From contig NZ_JAPFQA010000011.1 of NCBI RefSeq assembly GCF_027563465.1, forward strand, positions 124,001 to 188,000: a stretch of 64,000 nt of DNA. The letters run 5' to 3'. Numbering within the stretch: position 1 is the stretch's first letter; each line of letters starts with the position of its first letter. Positions 50,573-59,459 of the stretch are shown here, piece by piece. A program made the position numbers and the translations under genes. Below the pieces are notes generated by a model that did no database searches, was not told the origin of the DNA, and saw only the letters and a program-made list of their open reading frames with translations. Source of the stretch: Mesorhizobium qingshengii. Lineage in GTDB: Bacteria; Pseudomonadota; Alphaproteobacteria; Rhizobiales; Rhizobiaceae.

Positions 50573-51562
50573 ATGAGGAAATCACTTTTGCTCGCCGCCG
50601 CCGCCATGATGGCGCTTGGCGCCGGGCCGGCATTGGCCAAGAAACAGCTCGTCATTGTGGTGAAAGGTCTCGACAATCCGTTCTTCGAAGCCATCCACCA
50701 GGGCTGCGAGAAATGGAACAAGGAAAACGCCAGCTCGGAATATGAATGCTTCTACACCGGTCCGGCGTCGACTTCCGACGAAGCCGGCGAGGCGCAGATC
50801 GTCCAGGATATGCTGAGCAAGGCCGACACCGTGGCGATGGCGATTTCGCCGTCCAACGCGCCGCTGATCGCGCAGACGATCAAGACCGCCAACCCGACGA
50901 TCCCGATCATGACCGTCGACGCCGACCTGGCCAAGGCCGACGCGGCTTTGCGCAAGACCTATCTCGGCACCGACAATTACCTGATGGGCCACAAGATCGG
51001 CGAATACATCAAGAAGGCCAAGCCGAATGGCGGCACGATCTGCACCATCGAGGGCAACCCGGCGGCCGACAACATCCTGCGCCGCGCGCAAGGCATGCGC
51101 GACGCGCTGACGGGCAAGGAAGGCCTCGCGGCACTTGCCGGCGAAGGCGGCTGGACCGAAGTCGCCGGCTGCCCGGTGTTCACCAATGACGACGGCGCCA
51201 AGGGCGTGCAGGCGATGACCGACATCCTCGCCGCCAATCCCAAGCTCGATGCATTCGGCATCATGGGCGGCTGGCCGCTGTTCGGCGCACCGCAGCCCTA
51301 TCGCGATCTGATCGGGCCGCTGAAGGACAAGCTGGCCAGCAACGACTTCGTCATCGGAGCCGCCGACACGATCGGCGACGAGGTGGCGATCGCCAAGGAT
51401 GGCCTTGTCACCGCTCTGGTCGGCCAGCGGCCGTTCGAAATGGGCTACAAGGCACCGTCGGTGATGATTGATCTGATCAAGGGCACCAAGGTCGCGGATC
51501 CGGTGTTCACCGGTCTCGATGAATGCACCAAGGACACGGCCGACACCTGCATCCAGAAGTAG
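50573..51562 (+). CDS. CUT2 sugar-binding periplasmic protein (FrcB-like)
   Basis: A 329-residue binding protein. Signal peptide MRKSLLLAAAAMMALGAGPA with cleavage near ALA-KK; mature core starts LVIVVKGLDNPFFEAIHQGC, with VAMAISPSNAPLIAQTIKTA and TICTIEGNPAADN. GGGAGG 7 nt upstream of ATG 50573. It is divergent from the ATPase/permease/SDR operon and must work with it. Conserved cysteines suggest disulfides. Confidence 0.9.
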   Translation: MRKSLLLAAAAMMALGAGPALAKKQLVIVVKGLDNPFFEAIHQGCEKWNKENASSEYECFYTGPASTSDEAGEAQIVQDMLSKADTVAMAISPSNAPLIAQTIKTANPTIPIMTVDADLAKADAALRKTYLGTDNYLMGHKIGEYIKKAKPNGGTICTIEGNPAADNILRRAQGMRDALTGKEGLAALAGEGGWTEVAGCPVFTNDDGAKGVQAMTDILAANPKLDAFGIMGGWPLFGAPQPYRDLIGPLKDKLASNDFVIGAADTIGDEVAIAKDGLVTALVGQRPFEMGYKAPSVMIDLIKGTKVADPVFTGLDECTKDTADTCIQK

Positions 51563-51591
51563 GTTCTCGATCTCGGGGCGCTCGGCAACGG

Positions 51592-51619
51592 GCGTCCCGT
51601 CAATTCCTGAGCGGGACGC
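51592..51619 (+). terminator. Hairpin after the binding-protein gene
   Basis: GCGTCCCG and CGGGACGC form a perfect 8-bp stem with a 12-nt loop 30 nt after the stop codon. No T-run follows; probable transcript 3' end or processing site. Confidence 0.45.
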
Positions 51620-51745
51620 AATGGTTGGGGCAACAGGCTCCGGCTTTGGCGCGCCCAGGGTTTGGATTTTTCGGCAACGAGATCGGCGCGCCGCGCAGGT
51701 TCGGAACCATTCCGGACGACAGACGGCCGACGTATTGGAACGTGG

Positions 51746-52528
51746 ATGCCGGACGAAAAGTCAAAGAAGCGGGCCAGCCGGACCAGGGCGCAAACCAGTC
51801 GCCATCCGGCCGCGGTGCGCACTGCCGGTGCGGCGCATGTGCCTGGAGCGAGCGTCCATGCCTCGCTGGCAAGCGAGATTGGCCTGAGAATCGTGCGTGG
51901 CGACTACCCGCCCGGCACGATCCTGCCCAACGAGGCCAAATGGGCGCAAACCTTCAATGTCAGCCGGTCAGCGGTGCGCGAAGCCATCAAGATGCTGATG
52001 GCCAAGAGCCTTTTGGCGTCACGCCCCAAGATCGGCAGCTGGGTCGAACCGAAAGAGCGCTGGAACCTGCTCGATCGCGACGTGCTGGCCTGGTACGCGA
52101 CAGCGCCCGACCGTGAGGCTTTCCTGCGCACCGTGCAGGAGTTCCGCCACATCATCGAACCGGAAGCATCGGCCTTCGCCGCCATGCGGCACAGCGACGA
52201 GCAGATGGCCGAGATCAGCCTGGCCTGCCGCGAGATGGGCGAGGCATTGAGCCTGCCGGAGCGCATCCGCGCCGACACGCGGTTCCATCTCGCCATCCTG
52301 CGCGCCTCCGGCAACGACCTTCTGGTGCCTCTCGGTGTGCTGATCGAATCGGCGCTCGACCATCTCTTCGCGTTCACGACGCAACAGGTCGGCGATCAGC
52401 GCCAGGCACAGAAGCTGCACGAGGCGATCGAGAAGAACATCCGCCTGCGACGTCCGGCAGCCGCGCGCAGCGCCGTGCACAAGCTGCTGGCCAACACCGA
52501 CGACGGCATAGGACGGTCAAGACGGTGA
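51746..52528 (+). CDS. FCD-type GntR (FadR subfamily) regulator, copy 1
   Basis: A 260-residue regulator. After a basic ~35-residue N-terminal tail, the winged helix is ASLASEIGLRIVRGDYPPGT and FNVSRSAVREAIKMLMAKSL. The FCD effector domain carries the usual metal ligands: FRHIIEPEASAFAAMR (Asp/Glu-His type), RFHLAILRASGND, and KLHEAIEKNIRLR. It is nearly the same as the gene at 54646. It probably represses the adjacent ABC and dehydrogenase genes in the absence of a sugar-acid inducer. Confidence 0.85.
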   Translation: MPDEKSKKRASRTRAQTSRHPAAVRTAGAAHVPGASVHASLASEIGLRIVRGDYPPGTILPNEAKWAQTFNVSRSAVREAIKMLMAKSLLASRPKIGSWVEPKERWNLLDRDVLAWYATAPDREAFLRTVQEFRHIIEPEASAFAAMRHSDEQMAEISLACREMGEALSLPERIRADTRFHLAILRASGNDLLVPLGVLIESALDHLFAFTTQQVGDQRQAQKLHEAIEKNIRLRRPAAARSAVHKLLANTDDGIGRSRR

Positions 52529-52552
52529 TTGGCGCCCGCGCTTGGCGATCCC

Positions 52553-53491
52553 TCAAATCGTCTGTTTCTTGCCATCCTTGGTCGGCATCAGGTCGACGCC
52601 GTTGACCTTGGCGATGTGCGTGGCCAGCATCGGCACGAACTGCTCCGCCGGACCGGCGGCAAAAGCGCCGGCGAAGGAATTCTTGGTGGCATTGCCGAGC
52701 GGGTTGGCAATGCCGGCGGCGCCCGCCATCGATTCGAGATAGGTCAGGTCCTTGAAGGCGTTGGCGATGGAGAATTTGTGGGCGTCGCGGTCGCCCTCCA
52801 GCGTCCAGCGCATGAAGGTCTGATAGAAGCCGCAATCCATGCGGCCGTTGCGGATGACGCTGTCGAAGCGCGGCGGCGAGATGCCGACCTTCTCAGCCAG
52901 CGCCAGCGCCTCGGAATAGATCGCGGCGTAGCCCAGCGAAATGAAGTTGTTGAGCAGCTTCATGCGGTGGCCGTCGCCGGTGTCGCCGATATGGACGATG
53001 CGTCCAGCCCAGGTTTCGAGCACCGGCTTCAGCCGCGCAAAGACCGCGTCCGGCGCGCCGACCATGGCATCGAGCGTGCCTTCCCAGGCTTCCTTCGGCG
53101 TGCGGCTCAGCGGCGCATCGACATAGTCGATGCCGAGCGCCTTGAGCTCGGCGGCAATCGCCACCGTCGAGACCGGATCGGAGGTCGAGCAGTCGACGAC
53201 GACCGAGCCTTTCTTCAAGCCCTCCTTGAGGCCTCCGGGACCGCGAATGATGGCCTCGACCTCGCGTGAGCCCGTGACGCAGATGAAGACGATGTCGGAT
53301 GCCACTGCCACGTCGCGCGAGGTGGCCGCTTCCGCGGCGCCCCGGCCAAGCAGGTCCTCCGCCGGCTTGCGGTTCTTGCGGCCGAGAAAGGTCAGGCTGT
53401 AGCCCTTGTCGACGATGTTCTTGGCGATCCCGTGTCCCATCAGGCCAAGGCCGATGAAGCCGATCTTTTCGCTCGCGGCGGTCGTGTTCAT
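52553..53491 (-). CDS. 3-hydroxyisobutyrate dehydrogenase-like NAD(P)-dependent oxidoreductase
   Basis: A 312-residue beta-hydroxyacid dehydrogenase. Rossmann motif IGFIGLGLMGHGIAKNIVDK, substrate motif DAPLSRTPKEAWEGTLDAMV (variant of DAPVSGG), and the catalytic Lys region GHRMKLLNNFISLG with the usual K-N. The DAPVSGG Gly-Gly is changed to SRTPKEA, suggesting an unusual substrate pocket. Start ATG 53491 chosen; MQTGRHD upstream lacks a ribosome site. It is divergent from the epimerase and shares the operator at 53600. Confidence 0.85.
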   Translation of the reverse strand: MNTTAASEKIGFIGLGLMGHGIAKNIVDKGYSLTFLGRKNRKPAEDLLGRGAAEAATSRDVAVASDIVFICVTGSREVEAIIRGPGGLKEGLKKGSVVVDCSTSDPVSTVAIAAELKALGIDYVDAPLSRTPKEAWEGTLDAMVGAPDAVFARLKPVLETWAGRIVHIGDTGDGHRMKLLNNFISLGYAAIYSEALALAEKVGISPPRFDSVIRNGRMDCGFYQTFMRWTLEGDRDAHKFSIANAFKDLTYLESMAGAAGIANPLGNATKNSFAGAFAAGPAEQFVPMLATHIAKVNGVDLMPTKDGKKQTI

Positions 53492-53599
53492 GTCATGTCG
53501 TCCTGTTTGCAATGATTGATATTCAGCGCTGCCATTTCGCGGGCGAGGGGTTCAGGCGGGTTTTTGCCGCAGGCGGTGGCAGGTGGTTGCGGAATGCCT

Positions 53600-53614
53600 T
53601 ATTGTCTGACAATA
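53600..53614. promoter_or_regulatory. TTGT-N3-ACAA operator between dehydrogenase and epimerase
   Basis: TATTGTCTGACAATA is a near-perfect 15-nt dyad, 32 nt before the epimerase ATG 53646 and in the divergent region with the dehydrogenase. It matches the pair of sites at 50252 and 50292. It probably binds the FCD-type regulators encoded on both sides. Confidence 0.65.
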
Positions 53615-53645
53615 CACATAAATCTCAGAGGATGTGGAGAGCAAA

Positions 53646-54542
53646 ATGGCGAAACGGATCATGTTCACCGGCGGCAGCGGCAAGGCGGGGCGACATGTCG
53701 TGCAATATCTGGTCGAGCAGGGTTGCCAGGTGCTCAACATCGACACCAAGCCGCTCGACAATCCCAAGGTGCGCACGCTGATCACCGACATCACCGACAG
53801 CGGCCAGGTGTTCAACGCGCTGTCGAGCTATATGGGCCTGCATGAGTTCGACCCGTCGCTGCGCGCCCAGCCGGTCGATGCCGTGGTGCATTTCGCCGCC
53901 ATCCCGCGCATCATGATCACACCCGACAATGAAGTGTTCCGCATCAACGCGCTCGGCACCTACAATGTCATCGAGGCGGCGGTGAAGCTCGGCATCCGCA
54001 AGGTTGTCATCGCCTCCAGCGAGACGACCTATGGGCTCGTCTTCGCCAACGAGCCGCGCGACCCCAAATATTTCCCGCTCGACGAGGAGTATGACGTCGA
54101 CCCGATGGACAGCTACGCGCTGTCCAAGATCGTCAACGAGAAGACGGCCCGTGCCTTCGCGCAGCGCAATGGCACCGACATCTATGCCTTGCGCATTGGC
54201 AACGTCATCGAGCCGCATGAATACCAGCTGTTTCCGAAATGGTTCGCCGATCCCGGTTTCCGCAAGCGCATCGCCTGGAGCTATGTCGACGCGCGCGACC
54301 TCGGCCAGATCACGCTGCGCGCCGTCGAGAAGGATGGCCTTGGCTACCAGGTGTTCAACGCCGCCAATGACGACACCTCGTCCGACCTGCCGACGGCCGA
54401 ACTCCTGAAGCGGTTCTACCCAAGCGTGCCGGTCAAGGGCGAGCTCGGCGAATACGAGACCCTGCTGTCGAACCGCAAGGCGCGCGACATGCTCGGCTTC
54501 CGCCCGGAGCATAGCTGGCGCAAATACGTCAAGGCCGCCTGA
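53646..54542 (+). CDS. NAD-dependent epimerase/dehydratase-family protein
   Basis: A 298-residue extended SDR. Cofactor motif GGSGKAGRH, IDTKPLDNPKVRTLITDITD (acidic NAD site), VVHFAAIPRIMITPDNEVFR, and catalytic S-S-E ... YALSK in MDSYALSKIVNEKTARAFA. Similar proteins include uronate dehydrogenase and sugar epimerases. ATG 53646 has GGAG upstream and fits MAKR. It is probably regulated by the dyad at 53600. It precedes the second FadR-like gene. Confidence 0.8.
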   Translation: MAKRIMFTGGSGKAGRHVVQYLVEQGCQVLNIDTKPLDNPKVRTLITDITDSGQVFNALSSYMGLHEFDPSLRAQPVDAVVHFAAIPRIMITPDNEVFRINALGTYNVIEAAVKLGIRKVVIASSETTYGLVFANEPRDPKYFPLDEEYDVDPMDSYALSKIVNEKTARAFAQRNGTDIYALRIGNVIEPHEYQLFPKWFADPGFRKRIAWSYVDARDLGQITLRAVEKDGLGYQVFNAANDDTSSDLPTAELLKRFYPSVPVKGELGEYETLLSNRKARDMLGFRPEHSWRKYVKAA

Positions 54543-54645
54543 GCGCAGGAGTAAATCGGGGTTGAATTGTGCACAGCGGCCGGCTTTGCGGCCCAACCCG
54601 CTTGCCGCGCTTGACAGCTTGCCCAAACCGGACTTTCTGGTGCCC

Positions 54646-55422
54646 ATGCGGGACGCGAAGCCGAACAAGGAAAAATCGCCGTCGAAAGCGGCGGCCGCCG
54701 AGCGCCAGACCGGTGTTCGCCGGCCCGACGCGGCGCGCATTCCGGGCGCCAGCGTGCATACCTCGCTGGCCAGCGAGATTGGTCTGAGGATCGTGCGCGG
54801 CGACTATCCGCCCGGCACCATCCTGCCCAATGAAGCCAAATGGTCGGAGACCTTCAGCGTCAGCCGTTCGGCGGTGCGCGAGGCGATCAAGATGCTGATG
54901 GCCAAGAGCCTTTTGGCCTCGCGCCCCAAGATCGGCAGCTGGGTCGAGCCTAAGGAGCGCTGGAATCTCCTCGACCGCGATGTGCTCGCCTGGTACGCGA
55001 CCTCGCCGGACCGCGAAGTGTTCCTGAAGACCGTGCAGGAGTTTCGCCACATCATCGAGCCGGAAGCGGCCGCGTTTGCCGCCATGCGGCGGACCGACGA
55101 GCAGATGGCCGAGATCAGCCAGGCCTGCCGCGAGATGGGCGAGGCGGCAAGCCTGCAGGAGCGCACCCGCGCCGACACCCGGTTCCATCTGGCGATCCTG
55201 CGCGCCTCCGGCAACGATCTTCTGGTGCCGCTCGGCGTGCTGATCGAATCCGCGTTCGATCATCTGTTCGCGTTCACCACCCGGGCCGTTGACGATCTCA
55301 ATCATGCGCAAAAGCTGCATGAGGCGATCGAAAAGAACATCCGGCTGCAGCGCCCGGACGCGGCGCGCAACGCGGTGCGCAAGCTGCTCGCCAACACCGA
55401 CGGCGTCATCCGATCCAGGTAA
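54646..55422 (+). CDS. FCD-type GntR (FadR subfamily) regulator, copy 2
   Basis: A 258-residue near twin of the gene at 51746: the winged helix region GLRIVRGDYPPGTILPNEAK is identical and most of the FCD domain matches, differing mainly in the N-terminal tail and at scattered positions (SETFSVSRS vs AQTFNVSRS). It has the same metal-ligand segments. The pair arose by duplication, with the dehydrogenase and epimerase between. It may bind the same operator or a diverged one. Confidence 0.85.
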   Translation: MRDAKPNKEKSPSKAAAAERQTGVRRPDAARIPGASVHTSLASEIGLRIVRGDYPPGTILPNEAKWSETFSVSRSAVREAIKMLMAKSLLASRPKIGSWVEPKERWNLLDRDVLAWYATSPDREVFLKTVQEFRHIIEPEAAAFAAMRRTDEQMAEISQACREMGEAASLQERTRADTRFHLAILRASGNDLLVPLGVLIESAFDHLFAFTTRAVDDLNHAQKLHEAIEKNIRLQRPDAARNAVRKLLANTDGVIRSR

Positions 55423-55603
55423 GCCGATATCCAGCCCCAGAAGCGGTGCAGTTCCTCGACGATTGCTTTGCCATGGCCGGCGCGGATCCCCGTGGGACGT
55501 CTGGAGCCACGGATTTGCCCGCCGTGGCGCTGCTGCGCGCGGCGAATGCGCCGATAGTGGCGCAAACGGCAGCCGGTTTTCGAGACCGCCGACAGGAAAC
55601 ACC

Positions 55604-56857
55604 TTGACCCGAACCGATACCAGCCAGACGAGCCCCGGCATCGACAGCACCTACGCCTGGATGCGGCTTGCCATCTCGATGTTGCTGGCGACGATCGGCG
55701 CCGTCGGCATGTGGGCGGTGGTCGTGGTGCTGCCCGCCGTGCAGGCCGAGTTCGGCGTTGATCGCGCCGCGGCCTCCATGCCCTACACCGCGACCATGGT
55801 CGGCTTTGCCGCCGGCAACGTGCTGATCGGCCGCGCCATCGACCGTATGGGCTACTGGATCCCGGCGCTGCTCTCCTCGGTCGCGCTCGTCGCCGGCCTC
55901 CTGCTCGCGGCGCTGTCGACCTCGATCCTGCAGTTCACCCTTGCCCAGGGGGTGCTGATCGGTGTCGGCACATCGGTGATCTTCGGGCCGCTGATCGCCG
56001 ATATCTCGCACTGGTTCAACCGCCGGCGCGGTGTCGCGGTGACTGCGGCGGCGGCCGGCAATTACCTTGCCGGAGCGATCTGGCCGACCATCATGCCGAC
56101 GCTGATGAAGGCGGAAGGCTGGCGCTTCACCTACGCGGCCATCGGCGTCTTCTGCCTGGTGACCATGGTGCCGCTGGTGCTGATGCTGCGGCGCGGCGCT
56201 CCGGAGGCGGCCGCCGCCGGTTCACCGGGGAGCCGGCCGGTACAGCCGATCTCGCTGTCGCCGGCGGCCTTGCAGGTGCTGCTGGTCGTCGCCGGCCTCG
56301 GTTGCTGCGTGGCGATGTCGATGCCACAGGTGCATATCGTCGCCTATTGCATGGATCTCGGCTACGGCGTGGCGCACGGCGCCGACATGCTGTCGATCAT
56401 GATGGCGGGCGGCGTCGTCAGTCGGTTGGCGTCCGGCTTCATTGCCGACCGCATCGGCGGCGTGAAGACGCTGCTGATCGGTTCGGTGCTGCAGTGCCTG
56501 TCGTTGCTGTTCTACATTCCCTTCGACGGGCTCGCCTCACTCTATGTCGTGTCGCTGGTGTTCGGCCTGTCGCAAGGCGGCATCGTGCCTTGTTACGCGA
56601 TCATCGTGCGCGACTACATGCCAGCCAAGGAGGCCGGCCAGCGTATCGGCATCGTCATGATGGCCACCATCTTCGGCATGGCGATCGGCGGCTGGATGTC
56701 GGGCTGGATCTACGACCTGACCGGCTCCTATGCCGCGGCCTTCCTCAACGGCATCGCCTGGAATGTGCTGAACCTGTTGGCGATCGGGCTGTTGGTGTGG
56801 AGGGCAAGGCGCAGCACCGCCGTGATGGCCATATCGCCAGGGAACAGCGCGGCTTGA
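55604..56857 (+). CDS. MFS transporter (oxalate/monocarboxylate-like)
   Basis: A ~417-residue protein with 12 predicted membrane helices. MFS loop 2-3 motif is GNVLIGRAIDRMGYWIPALL and the loop 8-9 copy is GGVVSRLASGFIADRIGGVK. It resembles the monocarboxylate/oxalate family. TTG 55604 has AGGAAA upstream; ATG 55661 is the alternative. It probably moves a sugar acid or monocarboxylate handled by nearby dehydrogenases; no other gene is co-transcribed. Confidence 0.8.
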   Translation: MTRTDTSQTSPGIDSTYAWMRLAISMLLATIGAVGMWAVVVVLPAVQAEFGVDRAAASMPYTATMVGFAAGNVLIGRAIDRMGYWIPALLSSVALVAGLLLAALSTSILQFTLAQGVLIGVGTSVIFGPLIADISHWFNRRRGVAVTAAAAGNYLAGAIWPTIMPTLMKAEGWRFTYAAIGVFCLVTMVPLVLMLRRGAPEAAAAGSPGSRPVQPISLSPAALQVLLVVAGLGCCVAMSMPQVHIVAYCMDLGYGVAHGADMLSIMMAGGVVSRLASGFIADRIGGVKTLLIGSVLQCLSLLFYIPFDGLASLYVVSLVFGLSQGGIVPCYAIIVRDYMPAKEAGQRIGIVMMATIFGMAIGGWMSGWIYDLTGSYAAAFLNGIAWNVLNLLAIGLLVWRARRSTAVMAISPGNSAA

Positions 56858-56995
56858 CAACCATCCAAGGCTGCGCGACCCCAGAAGCCGGGTGGGTGCG
56901 GCAACAGGCCGGTTTGGCATGGCGACAGTGGCAAAGACGCTGAACTTGGTTTCGCGAGTGCGTGGCGGCACGGGCCTGCCGCGTGGAGTGCGCCC

Positions 56996-58024
56996 TTGAT
57001 CAAGCCGCGCTCACGCCGCGGCGGCGGCCGTCCCACGATTGCCGATGTGGCGCGCAAGGCCGGCGTCGGCGCCATAACCGTGTCGCGCGCCTTGCGCGAG
57101 CCGGAGCGTGTCTCGGAAGAGCTGCGCCGCCAGATCCAGGCAGCCGTCGACGAACTCGGCTATGTGCCGGACCCGAATGCGCGGGCGCTGGCGTCGGCGC
57201 GCGCCGAGGTGTTCGGCGTGCTGGTGCCGTCGCTTACCAACAACGTCTTTGCCGAGGTGGTGCGCGGCATCTATGACAGCCTGTCGGACAGCCCGTTCCG
57301 CATCCAGCTTGGCAACACCCATTATTCCGGCCTCGAGGAAGAGCGGCTGCTGCAGGTGTTCGCGCCGCAACGGCCGGCAGCGCTGATCGTGGCCGGCATC
57401 GACCAGACGCCAACCTCGCGGAAATTGCTGGAGAATGCCGGCTGCCCCGTGGTTCAGGTCATGGAGACCGGGCCCGATCCGGTCGACATGATGGTCGGCT
57501 TCTCGCATCTCGATGGCGGCAGGGCGGCGACCGAACATCTGATCGAGGCGGGTTACCGCCGGATCGGCTTCATCGGCGCGCGCATGGACCCGCGCTCGCA
57601 GCGGCGCCTGGCGGGCTATCGCGCGGCGATGGAGGTCGCAGGCCTGTTCGACCCGCGCCTTGTCACCACCACGCCGGTGCCGTCCAGCGTGTCGCTCGGG
57701 CGCGAACTGTTCCGCGACGCGCTGGCCAAGGTGCCGACGCTCGACGCGGTGTTCTGCAACAATGACGACATCGCGCTCGGCGTGCTGTTCGAATGCCATC
57801 GCGCCTCGATCGACGTGCCGAAGACGATCGGCATCGTCGGCTTCAACGACCTCGACATGATGCAGGTGGCGTTCCCCTCGATCACCAGCGTCCGCACCCA
57901 CCGCTATGAGATCGGCAGGCGCGCGGTCGCCATGGCGCTGGCGGCGATCGCCGGCAACAGGCCGGAACAACGGGTCGTCGACCTTGGCTTCGAGCTCAAG
58001 CGCCGCGAGAGCTCCGCTCGTTGA
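56996..58024 (+). CDS. LacI-family repressor (GntR/gluconate-type)
   Basis: A 342-residue LacI regulator. HTH GRPTIADVARKAGVGAITVS, hinge VDELGYVPDPNARALASAR; effector domain FGVLVPSLTNNVFAEVVRGI and AATEHLIEAGYRRIGFIGAR. It resembles the gluconate repressor GntR. It uses TTG at 56996. It lies 300 nt upstream of the ABC operon and a perfect 14-nt CG-centred palindrome stands between them (58069). It should repress the operon ending in gluconokinase. Confidence 0.85.
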   Translation: MIKPRSRRGGGRPTIADVARKAGVGAITVSRALREPERVSEELRRQIQAAVDELGYVPDPNARALASARAEVFGVLVPSLTNNVFAEVVRGIYDSLSDSPFRIQLGNTHYSGLEEERLLQVFAPQRPAALIVAGIDQTPTSRKLLENAGCPVVQVMETGPDPVDMMVGFSHLDGGRAATEHLIEAGYRRIGFIGARMDPRSQRRLAGYRAAMEVAGLFDPRLVTTTPVPSSVSLGRELFRDALAKVPTLDAVFCNNDDIALGVLFECHRASIDVPKTIGIVGFNDLDMMQVAFPSITSVRTHRYEIGRRAVAMALAAIAGNRPEQRVVDLGFELKRRESSAR

Positions 58025-58068
58025 AACACACAGAAGCGACTGTGCGAATGCCGGTTTACAGGCCAATT

Positions 58069-58082
58069 TGGTAGCGCTACCA
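58069..58082. promoter_or_regulatory. LacI-type operator TGGTAGCGCTACCA
   Basis: A perfect 14-nt palindrome with central CG, the hallmark of LacI-family sites. A half-matching GGTAGCGCC lies at ~58112-58120, about 42 bp away, so two repressor dimers could loop the DNA. It is between the LacI gene and the ABC operon. Confidence 0.8.
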
Positions 58083-58120
58083 TCCCGGTTGAACAGGTGT
58101 GAAAAGTGGAGGGTAGCGCC

Positions 58121-58167
58121 TGTTTATTATACATAAGTGACAACTAATTCTTGTTTATTATGTATAA
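58121..58167. promoter_or_regulatory. AT-rich promoter with two inverted-core repeats
   Basis: TGTTTATTATACATAA (58121-58136) and TGTTTATTATGTATAA (58152-58167) are direct repeats 31 bp (three turns) apart; their cores TTATACATAA and TTATGTATAA are exact reverse complements. The region is far more AT-rich than its surroundings and contains TATAAT at 58162-58167. It is the likely core promoter of the ABC operon and a second regulator site. Confidence 0.6.
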
Positions 58168-58325
58168 TATGATAGTTTTCGCCATGCTGGCGGCGACGAG
58201 GGGAGGGACCGGGTCGGCCATCACCGGCGACCAAAACGTGCTTGGCAAGGCAGGAGGTGCCGGCCCATCGCGCGAGACTTCGCAAAGCGAAACAACAATC
58301 AGAACTGCAACTGGGAGGAATATCG

Positions 58326-59453
58326 ATGATCAAGTCACTTGTTGGTGGCATCGTTGCCGCCACTGCATTCGTCATGTTGAGCTCGTCGGCGATCGCCGCG
58401 GGCCCGGAAGTCGTCAAGGGCCCGGCCGCCGAGCCGGATTGCTTCGCACCGTGGGCAGCCGACACGCAGTTCTTCAAGTTTCCCAAGAAGGACGGCCCGT
58501 ATCGCATCGCGCTTGCCAACGGCTATATCGCCAACACCTGGCGTATCCAGATGGTGCAGACCGCCAAGGCCTATGCGGCACAGAAGGACGTTGCCGCGAA
58601 GCTGAAGGAATTCAAGGTCGTATCGACTGGCGAAGATGTGCCGGCGCAGATCTCCGCAATCAACAATTTCATCGATTCCGGCTTTGACGCGATCGTCGTC
58701 AACGCACAGAATCCGACCGCGTTCGGGCCGGTCATCAAGCGCGCCAAGGAAGCCGGCGTCGTGCTGGTCGCCTTCGACAACATCCTCGACACCAAGGACG
58801 CCATCAACGTTAATGTCGACCAGAAGGGCCTTGGCGAATTGTGGGGCAAGTGGCTGGTCTCGCATGTGCCGAATGGCGGCAAGGTGCTCGAGGTACGCGG
58901 CGTTGCCGGCACTTCCGTCGATAAGGACCGTCACGCCGGCATCCATGAGGTCTTCGACGCGTCCGGCAAGAAATGGGACGTCACCGAGGTCGTCGGCAAG
59001 TGGGACGATGGCGTGGCCCAGAAAGCGACGGCCGACGCGATCGCCACCAACGGACCCTTCGACGGCATCACCGGGCAAGGCGGCGATACCGGCATCGTGC
59101 AGGCGATGATCGATGCCAAGCATCCGTTCGTTCCGTTCGGCGGCGAGACCGAAAACGGCTTCCGCAAATTCTGTGCCGCGCATGCCGGCGACGGATTGAA
59201 GTGCTCTTCGGCCGGCACCGGCCCCGCCCAGGTGGCGGTTGCCATCAAGACAGCGATTGCCGCGCTCGAGGGCAATGTCGTGCCGCAATCGGTGAAGCTG
59301 CCGCTCGCCATTGTCGAGGACCCGAACTTCAAGGAAGGCCAGGATTTCTTCCCCGACCAGTCCGACAATTTCTTCGTCGGCAACTCCTTCCCGACCTGCG
59401 GCATCAATTTCACCGCGCAGGAGATCATGGGCCAGACCAAGGAAAACAAATAG
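58326..59453 (+). CDS. CUT2-type binding protein of the gluconate-linked ABC system
   Basis: A 375-residue periplasmic binding protein. Signal peptide MIKSLVGGIVAATAFVMLSS with AIA-A cleavage. Mature core: YRIALANGYIANTWRIQMVQ, DSGFDAIVVNAQNPTAFGPV, VVLVAFDNILDTKDAINVNV. CTGGGAGGAA just upstream of ATG 58326. It is first in the operon and followed by a strong stem-loop. Substrate gluconate or a related aldonic acid is inferred from the kinase at the end. Confidence 0.9.
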   Translation: MIKSLVGGIVAATAFVMLSSSAIAAGPEVVKGPAAEPDCFAPWAADTQFFKFPKKDGPYRIALANGYIANTWRIQMVQTAKAYAAQKDVAAKLKEFKVVSTGEDVPAQISAINNFIDSGFDAIVVNAQNPTAFGPVIKRAKEAGVVLVAFDNILDTKDAINVNVDQKGLGELWGKWLVSHVPNGGKVLEVRGVAGTSVDKDRHAGIHEVFDASGKKWDVTEVVGKWDDGVAQKATADAIATNGPFDGITGQGGDTGIVQAMIDAKHPFVPFGGETENGFRKFCAAHAGDGLKCSSAGTGPAQVAVAIKTAIAALEGNVVPQSVKLPLAIVEDPNFKEGQDFFPDQSDNFFVGNSFPTCGINFTAQEIMGQTKENK

Positions 59454-59459
59454 TCTGAC

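Noticed and set aside
54570..54590. Fourth FCD operator (TTGTGCACA) before the second regulator gene
   Set aside because: Spacing between half sites is two rather than three bases and one half is incomplete.
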